5,052 nucleotides of DNA, taken from positions 1 to 5,052 of the forward strand of contig JAQUAE010000172.1 in assembly GCA_028687395.1 (NCBI GenBank), read 5' to 3'. Positions 1-5,052 of the stretch are shown here, piece by piece. Under the pieces are notes generated by a model, which had not been told where the DNA came from, did no database searches, and was given only the letters and a program-made list of their open reading frames with translations. The stretch's first letter is position 1. Every line of letters begins with the position of its first letter. Position numbers and translations under genes: made by a program. This DNA is from Anaerolineales bacterium (GTDB lineage Bacteria > Chloroflexota > Anaerolineae > Anaerolineales > UBA4823).

Positions 1-525
1 CTGGCCCACTTGCCGCACCTGGTCGATAATTATCCGCCTGATAACCTGGAGAGGGAATTCGACTTCGCCGATTTTTCAGCCATCAACCTGGCGCTGGAGG
101 AAATGTACGGGCGGCGCGGCGGCCGTGGCCTGGCCCTGCGCGCCGGGAAGGCTACCTTCAACAACGCCCTGAAGAATTTCGGCGCTCTCGCCGGGGTGGC
201 TGATGTGGCTTTCGTCGTCCTACCGCTGCGCGCCAAGATGCGCATCGGCCTGCCGGCGATGGCCAGGATCTTCACCCAAATCAGCGGCCAGCTCTCCACG
301 GTGAAAGAATACGACAACGAATTCATCTACACCATCCACCGCTGCCCGGCGTGCTGGGGGCGCGCCAACGAGGACAAGCCGGTCTGCTTCATCGCCGCCG
401 GCTTGCTCCAGGCAGCGCTGAAGTGGGTCTCCGGGGGAAGTGAATTTCGCGTGGTCGAAACCAGGTGCATTGCCATGGGCGACGAGGGGTGCGCTTTTGT
501 CATCCCCAAGACTCCGCTGAGTTAG
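1..525 (+). CDS. V4R (4-vinyl reductase-type) domain protein, 5'-partial
   Basis: The frame is open from the first base of the window, so the N-terminus lies outside it. The TTG at position 10 is an available start, but the residues before it (Leu-Ala-His) continue the family-like sequence, so I treat it as internal. About 174 residues are visible. The C-terminal half looks like a V4R domain, the small-molecule-binding fold named after bacteriochlorophyll 4-vinyl reductase BchJ and found in many regulators. It carries a CPACW motif (343-357), then single Cys residues in PVCF, TRCIAMG and GCAFVI, which is the Cys cluster typical of the domain and a possible metal site. The segment before it (EFDFADFSA, EEMYGRRGGRGLALRAG) matches Chloroflexota V4R proteins as I remember them. 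No DNA-binding or catalytic domain is visible. The ligand is unknown, and a role in bacteriochlorophyll synthesis should not be assumed. The gene ends 12 bases before the glycosyltransferase and is probably co-transcribed with it. Confidence 0.8.
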   Translation: MAHLPHLVDNYPPDNLEREFDFADFSAINLALEEMYGRRGGRGLALRAGKATFNNALKNFGALAGVADVAFVVLPLRAKMRIGLPAMARIFTQISGQLSTVKEYDNEFIYTIHRCPACWGRANEDKPVCFIAAGLLQAALKWVSGGSEFRVVETRCIAMGDEGCAFVIPKTPLS

Positions 526-537
526 GCACGCCCGCCT

Positions 538-1317
538 GTGCAACTGACCGTCGTCACCCCCACATTCAACGAAGCTGACAATCTGCCCAGATTGGCCTCG
601 GCCCTGTTCGCTCTGGACATTCCCGGCTTGAAGCTACTGGTGGTGGATGATAACAGCCCGGACGGCACAGGGCAGGTGGCCGAGGCGCTCTCAAGCCAGT
701 ACCCGCACAGGGTGAGCGTGATGCACCGGGCGGGGAAGCTCGGCCTGGGGAGCGCCTACGTGAGCGGCTTCACCCGCGCCCTGAGCGAAGGCGCCGAAGC
801 CGTCGCCCAAATGGACGCCGACTTCTCCCACCCGCCGGAGAAATTGGCCGTCCTGCTGGAAGCCTTGCAGACCTGCGACGTGGCGATGGGCTCCCGCTAC
901 GTGCCAGGCGGGGCGGTGGATCACCACTGGCCTTTCTGGCGCAAGGGGCTCTCCGCCTTCGGCAACATCTACGCCCGCATGATCCTGGGCTTGCCAGTGC
1001 GCGACGCCACAGGGGGCTTTCGCATGTGGCGCCGGGAAAGCCTGCTGAAAATGCCTCTCCAGGAAGTGCGCTCGAACGGCTACGCTTTTCAGGTCGAAAT
1101 GGCTTACCTGGCATACCTGCTGGGTTTCAGCTTCCGCGAGGTGCCGTTCTATTTTGCCGACCGCCAGTGGGGGCATTCCAAGATGTCCCTCCAAATCCAG
1201 AAGGAAGCTGCGCTGCGCGTCTGGCAACTGCTCTTCGAGTACCGCCATCTAAAGAAATCCGCCCCAGCAGCCAGCCGCTGTGATCCGGGTCAACCAGCCG
1301 CGAGGGGCCGAGGGTGA
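538..1317 (+). CDS. DPM1-like family 2 glycosyltransferase (polyprenol monophosphomannose synthase type)
   Basis: This 259-residue cytoplasmic GT-A enzyme probably moves a hexose, by family analogy mannose from GDP-mannose, to a polyprenyl phosphate. The product would be a lipid-linked donor for periplasmic or extracellular glycosylation. Motifs in order are VVTPTFNEADNL (5-16) and VVDDNSPDGT (35-44) for nucleotide binding, GLGSAY (69-74), the metal-binding DAD in QMDADFSHPPE (91-101), GSRYVPGG (118-125), ATGGFR (157-162), GYAFQVEM (181-188) and GHSKMS (212-217). The SHPPE and GSRY signatures favour DPM1 over generic family 2 enzymes. No C-terminal membrane helices follow, so this is the short, peripheral form of the family. 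The GTG start is chosen because it puts the first beta strand at residue 3, as in relatives. Only a weak AGG lies upstream, so translation may depend on coupling to the V4R gene. The last 19 residues after RHLKK look unconserved. The sugar donor cannot be read from sequence. Confidence 0.88.
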   Translation: MQLTVVTPTFNEADNLPRLASALFALDIPGLKLLVVDDNSPDGTGQVAEALSSQYPHRVSVMHRAGKLGLGSAYVSGFTRALSEGAEAVAQMDADFSHPPEKLAVLLEALQTCDVAMGSRYVPGGAVDHHWPFWRKGLSAFGNIYARMILGLPVRDATGGFRMWRRESLLKMPLQEVRSNGYAFQVEMAYLAYLLGFSFREVPFYFADRQWGHSKMSLQIQKEAALRVWQLLFEYRHLKKSAPAASRCDPGQPAARGRG

Positions 1318-1366
1318 ACCAGGCCGCATTGCTATCGCCTCAGATGCGCTCCAATTTTCGCCACCT

Positions 1367-1395
1367 GTACGCCGATATCTTCTGATACGGCGTGC
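1367..1395. terminator. Candidate hairpin terminator in the convergent gap
   Basis: ACGCCG (1369-1374) pairs with CGGCGT (1388-1393). A single bulged A follows, then TATC pairs with GATA around a TTCT loop. One G-T and one G-C pair extend the base to 1367/1395. This gives about 12 pairs, lying between the convergent glycosyltransferase and rsmA genes, where a two-way transcription stop would be useful. Neither side has a T-run, so it is not a canonical intrinsic terminator. It could instead be a Rho-linked or transcript-stabilising structure. Confidence 0.35.
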
Positions 1396-1430
1396 CGGCT
1401 GGCGACCGCCCCGCGCACATGGCCTGGCAC

Positions 1431-1449
1431 AACTGGGTTGCGCCCAGCT
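1431..1449 (-). terminator. Candidate hairpin directly after the rsmA stop
   Basis: Read on the minus strand, CTGGG (1447-1443), loop CGCAA, CCCAG (1437-1433) forms a 5-bp GC-rich stem. A G-T and an A-T pair can extend it into the last base of the rsmA stop codon. The position suggests a role at the 3' end of the LCP-rsmA transcript. Only TTG follows rather than a T-run, so intrinsic termination is uncertain. Confidence 0.28.
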
Positions 1450-2339
1450 CATTCTTGCCCGCCCAGGCGCGCTGCCTGAGTGGCTGCCGCCAGCGCACTC
1501 CACTCCTCCAGGCTCAAGGTCTCGGCCCGGCGCTGCGGGTCAATGCCCGCAGCCAGGAGTAAATCACGGGCTTGCTGGGGCGACCAATGCATGCCGCCAG
1601 CCAGCGCATTGCGCAACGTTTTGCGCTTCTGGCTGAAGCCGGCCTTCGCCAGGCGAAAGAAGCCCTTCCGCTCGCCCGCCGCCAGGCGCGGCGCGGCGGA
1701 CACATCCACCCGCACGATGCTCGAATCCACCTGGGGCGCGGGGTAAAAGGCGCCAGCCGGAATATGCGCAGCGATGTGCGGCGTTCCGTAGACCTGGACG
1801 CTGAGCGCCAGAAGGCTCATCTCGCCGGCGCTGGCGCAAATGCGCTCGGCCACCTCGCGCTGCACAGTCAGAATCATGCGCCGCGGAGGAGCAGGCGCCT
1901 CCAGAAGGTGGCGCAACAAGGCTGAGGTAATGTAATAGGGAATGTTCGCCACGACCAGGTAAGCCGTCATACCGGAAGGTTCAGCCATCAGGCTCAATGG
2001 ATTCAACCCCAAGATATCCCCCTGCACCAGGTGCAGATTCGGGTAGGGAGATAACACCTCCCGCAAAGGGGGAATGAGCTTTTCGTCCAGCTCCACCGCC
2101 ACCACGCGCCTGGCGAGCAGGCACAGGTAGCGCGTCAGGCTGCCCAGGCCAGGGCCAATCTCCAGGACCGCCTCACCCGGCGAGATCTCCGCTGCTTCGA
2201 CGACCCGCTGCAGGGCGAGCGGGTCGACCAGGAAGTTTTGTCCCAGGCGCTTGTCGGGGTGCAGGTGATAGCGGCGCAGGAGTTCAGCGACCGGCAGAGC
2301 AGGCAGGATAGGAGCGTGCCCAGACGCCGCTACGGGCAA
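1449..2339 (-). CDS. rsmA: 16S rRNA (adenine(1518)-N(6)/adenine(1519)-N(6)) dimethyltransferase RsmA
   Basis: RsmA (KsgA) dimethylates two adjacent adenines in the 3'-terminal hairpin of 16S rRNA, using S-adenosylmethionine, late in small-subunit assembly in the cytoplasm. The 296 residues are near the usual family length. Visible signatures are KRLGQNFL (30-37), the SAM-binding VLEIGPGLGSLT (58-69), the acidic VELD (82-85), QGDIL (106-110), the target-adenine motif NIPYYITS (132-139) and the C-terminal FSQKRKTLRNAL. The start is TTG. No ATG or GTG lies in frame before the conserved KRLGQNFL, and a very strong ribosome binding site stands seven bases upstream of the TTG. The gene overlaps the LCP gene by 10 bases, which implies one transcript and probable translational coupling. 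Loss of RsmA is classically linked to kasugamycin resistance. Nothing suggests damage or transfer. Confidence 0.96.
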   Translation of the reverse strand: MPVAASGHAPILPALPVAELLRRYHLHPDKRLGQNFLVDPLALQRVVEAAEISPGEAVLEIGPGLGSLTRYLCLLARRVVAVELDEKLIPPLREVLSPYPNLHLVQGDILGLNPLSLMAEPSGMTAYLVVANIPYYITSALLRHLLEAPAPPRRMILTVQREVAERICASAGEMSLLALSVQVYGTPHIAAHIPAGAFYPAPQVDSSIVRVDVSAAPRLAAGERKGFFRLAKAGFSQKRKTLRNALAGGMHWSPQQARDLLLAAGIDPQRRAETLSLEEWSALAAATQAARLGGQE

Positions 2340-3484
2340 CTGGACTCCTCCTTCTCCGTCGGCCAGGCGCCGGCAATGAAGTCGCTCACGTAATCGCGGA
2401 TGACGTCGTAATCGGCTTCCATGACGAAGGTGGTGTTCTTCTGCCTGGGATTGTACACTCGTCCGGGGCTGAAGATCTCATCCGGGAGGCTGGTGAACAT
2501 CAGGTTCTCCCCCTTCAGGTAGGGCAACAGGCAGGCATACTGGCTGATCTGTTCCGGGCTCAGATCGGTGAGCACCGAATCCTGGAAGGCGGCAATCAGC
2601 CTGGGCAGTTTGATTAATATGCTGGGGTCTTCCAGCTTCTTGCGCAGCGCGCACATTACCAGGGTCTGGTTGTCCTGGCGGGTGAAGTCATTGTACTTCT
2701 TGCGCACCCGGGCGAGGCGCAGCGCCTCTTCGCCGCTCAGGTGGTGTTGCCCCGCGGTGAAGTACCCCAGATCGATGGTCATGGGATCCTCCGAGCGGCC
2801 ATCCACGTCTTTGGGCAGATGTATGTCGATGCCCCCTACCGCGTCGACGATTTTGACGAAGGTGTTCATGTTGACCGCACCGTAGTGGTCAACGCGCAGG
2901 CCAAAGTTCAGGTCGAGGGTGCGCGCCAGCAGGCCCGGCCCGCCTCCGTGCCCCCGGTAATACCCCATCCCCTCGCCGCCATAGAAATAGGCCTGGTTGA
3001 GCTTGCCATGGGTGATCCCGTAGTGGTCTTCGATATCGGGGATCTCCACCCACAGATCGCGGGGTATGGAAAGGACAGTGATCTTGGGGGTGATGAAATC
3101 CACGCGCGCGACGCGGATGACATCCGCCAGGCCATAAGCATAGTCCTGGCCGCTATCCGCCCCGATACCCAAGATGAAGGCCACCGCTTCGCCGCCGCAT
3201 AGCGGCTTAGGTGTCGGTGGCGACGTGGGGGAGGGCGTCCTGGCAGCCTGGGTCAGCGTCATCCCCTGGCCGGCAGTCACGGGGAGAGACGCTGTTGGGA
3301 GGGGGGAGTTTACCGCCGCCTGCGTCGCAGCAGAGGCGGTGTAGGTAGGTAAGGAAAGGGCCGGCCCGAGCGGCGCGCTCCAGGAGCGCTTGAGCCCCGG
3401 AAAGGCCAGTACCCCCAGCGCCACGACCGCCAGGCCAGCCAGGAAAACGACCACGAGAAGAGCTTTGCGTGTAGTGGTATGCAT
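2330..3484 (-). CDS. LytR-CpsA-Psr (LCP) family glycopolymer transferase
   Basis: LCP proteins act on the outer face of the membrane, moving glycopolymers from polyprenyl-pyrophosphate carriers to peptidoglycan or, in some cases, other acceptors. The 384-residue protein has a short basic N-terminus, one membrane helix (about 8-29), a Pro/Ser/Thr/Ala-rich spacer (about 38-95) and an LCP catalytic domain (about 98-285). Hallmarks are FILGIGADS (103-111), LADVIRVARVDF (119-130), SIPRDLWVEI (139-148), KLNQAYFYGG (161-170), VDHYGAVN (198-205), VDAVGGIDIHLP (213-224), LSGEEALRLARVR (249-261) and DFTR (266-269). The position usually holding the second Arg of the RxxRQ motif is Asn272. The ATG fits the predicted signal anchor, though no clear Shine-Dalgarno precedes it. 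A good promoter lies upstream, and rsmA follows with a 10-base overlap. Divergence from a sugar-phosphate transferase gene supports a glycan role; the polymer and acceptor are unknown. Confidence 0.93.
   Translation of the reverse strand: MHTTTRKALLVVVFLAGLAVVALGVLAFPGLKRSWSAPLGPALSLPTYTASAATQAAVNSPLPTASLPVTAGQGMTLTQAARTPSPTSPPTPKPLCGGEAVAFILGIGADSGQDYAYGLADVIRVARVDFITPKITVLSIPRDLWVEIPDIEDHYGITHGKLNQAYFYGGEGMGYYRGHGGGPGLLARTLDLNFGLRVDHYGAVNMNTFVKIVDAVGGIDIHLPKDVDGRSEDPMTIDLGYFTAGQHHLSGEEALRLARVRKKYNDFTRQDNQTLVMCALRKKLEDPSILIKLPRLIAAFQDSVLTDLSPEQISQYACLLPYLKGENLMFTSLPDEIFSPGRVYNPRQKNTTFVMEADYDVIRDYVSDFIAGAWPTEKEESSCP
2345..2353 (-). promoter_or_regulatory. Strong ribosome binding site for rsmA
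   Basis: Minus-strand AAGGAGGAG, with the AGGAGG core at 2352-2347, ends seven bases before the TTG at 2339. This near-ideal Shine-Dalgarno decides the unusual TTG start. It lies inside the LCP gene, where it encodes Lys-Glu-Glu near the C-terminus. Confidence 0.8.
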
Positions 3485-3510
3485 CTTCGCTTAAGTCCAG
3501 ACGGGTTGGG

Positions 3511-3543
3511 TCCACGCCAGGCGAGGGTTCACCCAGGCGTGGA
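3511..3543. repeat. 8-bp inverted repeat in the LCP leader, possible operator
   Basis: TCCACGCC (3511-3518) and GGCGTGGA (3536-3543) are perfect inverted arms 17 bases apart. Between them is a smaller GGG-TTCA-CCC hairpin (3525-3534). CCAGGCG also occurs as a direct repeat at 3517-3523 and 3533-3539. The right arm covers the expected transcription start of the LCP promoter, so the element could be a repressor site or a 5'-leader hairpin. Either role is inference from position. Confidence 0.45.
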
Positions 3544-3545
3544 GG

Positions 3546-3573
3546 ATTATAACACCCGGCGCACAAGGCTCAA
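3546..3573 (-). promoter_or_regulatory. Sigma70-type promoter for the LCP-rsmA operon
   Basis: On the minus strand, TTGAGC (3573-3568) stands 16 bases before a perfect TATAAT (3551-3546). The -10 box carries an extended TG one base upstream (3554-3553). The predicted start near 3540 gives a leader of about 55 bases before the LCP ATG. AT-rich boxes stand out in this GC-rich sequence, which strengthens the call. Confidence 0.62.
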
Positions 3574-3585
3574 TAATCGGCGCGG

Positions 3586-3591
3586 TATAAT
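3586..3591 (+). promoter_or_regulatory. -10 box of the sugar transferase gene, suggesting a leaderless transcript
   Basis: A perfect TATAAT ends eight bases before the ATG at 3600. Transcription would begin six or seven bases after the box, at or next to the start codon. No Shine-Dalgarno lies in the interval, which fits leaderless translation. No good -35 is found at the usual spacing (ACAAGG at 17 bases), so an activator may help. Confidence 0.48.
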
Positions 3592-3599
3592 CGAAACGC

Positions 3600-4739
3600 A
3601 TGTCCGACGATCGCCTCAGCTCGCCCAGGCCCACGCTGCAGCGCCGGGCGCAACTGGGAGGAGCCTATTTCCTGCTCGTGCTCCTGCTGGCCTGGCTCGC
3701 CTGGTTCACCAACCACCCGGCTGGCGCCCTGGCCAGCCCTCCAATCCCCGCTCTGGTCTGGCCAGCTTCGGGCGGTAAATGGTTGGGGTTGGCGTTGCTC
3801 TACGCCCTGTTGGCGCTGGCCGCCGAACGCTTCCTGCGCGCCTTCCCATTGCCGCGCGGCTGGCGTTATCGCGCCGCGTCCCTGGGCGCCCTTGGGCTGG
3901 CCGCGCTGGATTGGGGGATGACAGCAACCGCCTTCAGCTACCCCGTCCCGGCTGCCGGGCTGCTGGCGGGCAGTTGCGGAGCGCTCCTGGGGGGATTGGT
4001 CGCCAGCGGATTGAGGGAGGGCGTGTGGGAAAACAACTCGCCTCCCTCCCAGGAAATTCAAGCTGCCGTGTGCGAAGCCCACCGTGCGAATGGCGCTGAC
4101 GAGCTCCACGACCCGCCCGGTAAGCGCCTCTTCGACCTGTGCCTTGCCGCCGCCGGGCTCCTCTTCCTGGCGCCCATCTGGGGGCTGAGCACATTCTTGA
4201 TCTGGATCGAAGACCCGGGACCGATTCTCTTCGTGAAAAACTCGACGGGCAGGGGTGGGACGAACTTTCACCAGTTCAAATTCCGCACCATGGTGCGGGG
4301 CGCGGAGGAAAACACCGGCCCGGTGCTCTCCGGTGAGGGGGATACACGTGTATTGGCCATCGGTCGCCTGTTGCGCAAGACTGCGCTGGATGAATTACCC
4401 CAACTGGTCAACATCCTGCGCGGGGAGATGAGCTTCGTCGGTCCTCGCCCGCAACGCACCGTGCTGGTGCATAGCTACCTGCAGCGCATGCCCGAATACT
4501 GCCAGCGCCACCGCGTGCGCCCCGGCCTGGCGGGTTTAGCCCAGGTAGCTGGAGACTATTATCTCACCCCGCGCCAGAAACTGCGCTTCGACCGCCTGTA
4601 CCTGCAACATGCCAGCCTGGGTTTCGACCTCAAGCTGCTCCTGCTCGCCTGCCTGGTCACCTTCGGATACCGTTGGAAAAAAGGCTGGAATGGGCGCCTG
4701 CCACGGCGCCTCCTGCGCCTGGGCAGCCCAGCGCGGTGA
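3600..4739 (+). CDS. Polyprenyl-phosphate sugar-1-phosphate transferase (monotopic phosphoglycosyltransferase)
   Basis: This enzyme starts a lipid-linked glycan by moving a sugar-1-phosphate from a nucleotide sugar to polyprenyl phosphate at the cytoplasmic membrane face. The 379 residues comprise a hydrophobic N-terminal part with about four helices (21-37, 61-76, 92-111, 117-137), a polar linker (140-173) and the bacterial sugar transferase domain (174-360). That domain has KRLFD (175-179), a re-entrant-type hydrophobic helix (181-203), DPGPILF (205-211), FKFRTM (226-231), the catalytic Asp-Glu dyad in LDELPQL (263-269), MSFVGPRP (277-284), RPGLAGLAQV (307-316) and a final DRLYLQHASLGFDLKLLLL segment. 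Relatives of the WbaP/CpsE type usually have a Rossmann-like domain between helices and catalytic part; here only about 35 residues remain. The start is the ATG after a TATAAT box. Glucose, galactose and N-acetylated sugars are all possible substrates. Confidence 0.92.
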   Translation: MSDDRLSSPRPTLQRRAQLGGAYFLLVLLLAWLAWFTNHPAGALASPPIPALVWPASGGKWLGLALLYALLALAAERFLRAFPLPRGWRYRAASLGALGLAALDWGMTATAFSYPVPAAGLLAGSCGALLGGLVASGLREGVWENNSPPSQEIQAAVCEAHRANGADELHDPPGKRLFDLCLAAAGLLFLAPIWGLSTFLIWIEDPGPILFVKNSTGRGGTNFHQFKFRTMVRGAEENTGPVLSGEGDTRVLAIGRLLRKTALDELPQLVNILRGEMSFVGPRPQRTVLVHSYLQRMPEYCQRHRVRPGLAGLAQVAGDYYLTPRQKLRFDRLYLQHASLGFDLKLLLLACLVTFGYRWKKGWNGRLPRRLLRLGSPAR

Positions 4740-4747
4740 GCCTGATT

Positions 4748-5052
4748 TCAATCACCCCTTTTCATCACCGCCCACGCCCCCCACAAGATCAAGCTGACCA
4801 CCAGCGCATTGAGCGCCTGGCCGAGTATCGTCCCGTAGACGCCCCAGCGCTGAATAGCCCAGATGCCGACGGTGAACATGGTGATGATCGCCGCCAGGTT
4901 GGCAATAAAGATCGGTTGAGAGTGACGCACGGCTTTGAGCGCGGTCTGCAGGGGCCAGTAGGCAAACCAGAGCAGGTAGAAGAGGGCCATCAGCACCACG
5001 CCAGCGCTGTAACTCACGTAAGTTTCACCATACAGGAGGCGCAGCACCTCTT
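4748..5052 (-). CDS. Polysaccharide flippase (Wzx/MATE-type), C-terminal fragment, 5'-partial
   Basis: The minus-strand frame runs open through the right edge, so the start and most of the protein are outside the window. The GTG at 5047 is an internal Val codon: the preceding Glu and the following LRLLYGETYVSYSAG form the loop pattern seen before the last helices of polysaccharide export flippases. Three hydrophobic segments follow: about 30 residues through VVLMALFYLLWFAYW, then IFIANLAAIITMFTVGIWAI, then TILGQALNALVVSLILWGAW. A WGVYGTILG turn lies between the last two, typical of the family's C-terminal domain. Such proteins carry undecaprenyl-pyrophosphate-linked repeat units across the membrane. 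The gene ends 8 bases from the convergent sugar transferase, which supports a glycan locus. A MurJ-like or other MOP-superfamily exporter cannot be excluded from about 100 residues. Confidence 0.78.
   Translation of the reverse strand, partial: EVLRLLYGETYVSYSAGVVLMALFYLLWFAYWPLQTALKAVRHSQPIFIANLAAIITMFTVGIWAIQRWGVYGTILGQALNALVVSLILWGAWAVMKRGD

Noticed and set aside
1..525. Bacteriochlorophyll synthesis (BchJ) as the role of the V4R protein
   Set aside because: V4R domains are widespread outside photosynthesis and no pigment gene is in the window, so only the domain is named.
691..1248. 185-codon minus-strand open frame opposite the glycosyltransferase
   Set aside because: It lies wholly within a gene with clear family motifs, has His/Ala/Gly-rich composition and no recognisable domain. 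It is a GC-rich antisense shadow.
1280..1636. 118-codon plus-strand frame across the convergent gap into rsmA
   Set aside because: It has no recognisable domain or ribosome binding site and mostly overlaps the end of the glycosyltransferase and the antisense of rsmA.
2741..3202. 153-codon plus-strand frame opposite the LCP gene
   Set aside because: It is fully antisense to conserved LCP motifs and shows no protein-family signature.
3570..4271. 233-codon minus-strand open frame opposite the sugar transferase
   Set aside because: It is rich in Gln, Gly, Arg and Pro with no domain, and it runs across the divergent promoter region. It is a shadow of the real gene.
4735..4762. GGTGA/TCACC pairing followed by TTTT between the convergent transferase and flippase genes
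   Set aside because: The stem is only five pairs with a 12-base loop, and the T-run is four bases long and offset by two C residues. It is too weak to call a terminator.
1..5052. CRISPR array, insertion sequence, tRNA, defence or toxin-antitoxin system
   Set aside because: No regularly spaced repeats, transposase motifs, terminal inverted repeats, tRNA-like folds or defence domains were found by eye on either strand.

Overview
The window reads as high-GC bacterial chromosome. The lineage is most likely Chloroflexota (Anaerolineae-like). This is inferred from recall: the first protein resembles V4R-domain proteins I remember from that phylum, and GTG and TTG starts are in use. No rRNA, marker search or composition test backs the assignment.

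Layout. (1) 1-525 (+): 3' part of a V4R (4-vinyl-reductase-type ligand-binding) domain protein, cut by the left edge. (2) 538-1317 (+): a DPM1-like family 2 glycosyltransferase, 12 bases downstream and probably co-transcribed. (3) 1318-1448: a 131-base convergent gap with no convincing gene but two hairpins that could end transcription. (4) 1449-2339 (-): rsmA (ksgA), the 16S rRNA dimethyladenosine transferase, which overlaps the end of (5). (5) 2330-3484 (-): a membrane-anchored LytR-CpsA-Psr (LCP) protein. (6) 3485-3599: a 115-base divergent regulatory region with a good promoter for the LCP-rsmA pair, a TATAAT box just before the opposite gene, and an inverted repeat. (7) 3600-4739 (+): a polyprenyl-phosphate sugar-1-phosphate transferase. 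(8) 4748-5052 (-): the C-terminal end of a Wzx/MATE-type polysaccharide flippase, cut by the right edge. It converges on the transferase with only 8 bases between them.

How the genes fit together. Apart from rsmA and the V4R protein, the genes are parts of lipid-linked glycan metabolism. The phosphoglycosyltransferase loads the first sugar phosphate onto a polyprenyl phosphate. The DPM1-like enzyme probably makes a polyprenyl-phosphate sugar donor. The flippase moves lipid-linked glycan across the membrane. The LCP protein transfers finished polymer to the wall or another acceptor. The initiating and attaching enzymes are divergently transcribed from a shared control region, while rsmA is a housekeeping passenger behind the LCP gene. 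No mobile element, CRISPR array, tRNA or rRNA was recognised. I see no clearly new system; the most distinctive points are the control region, the shortened transferase N-terminus and the LCP/rsmA junction.
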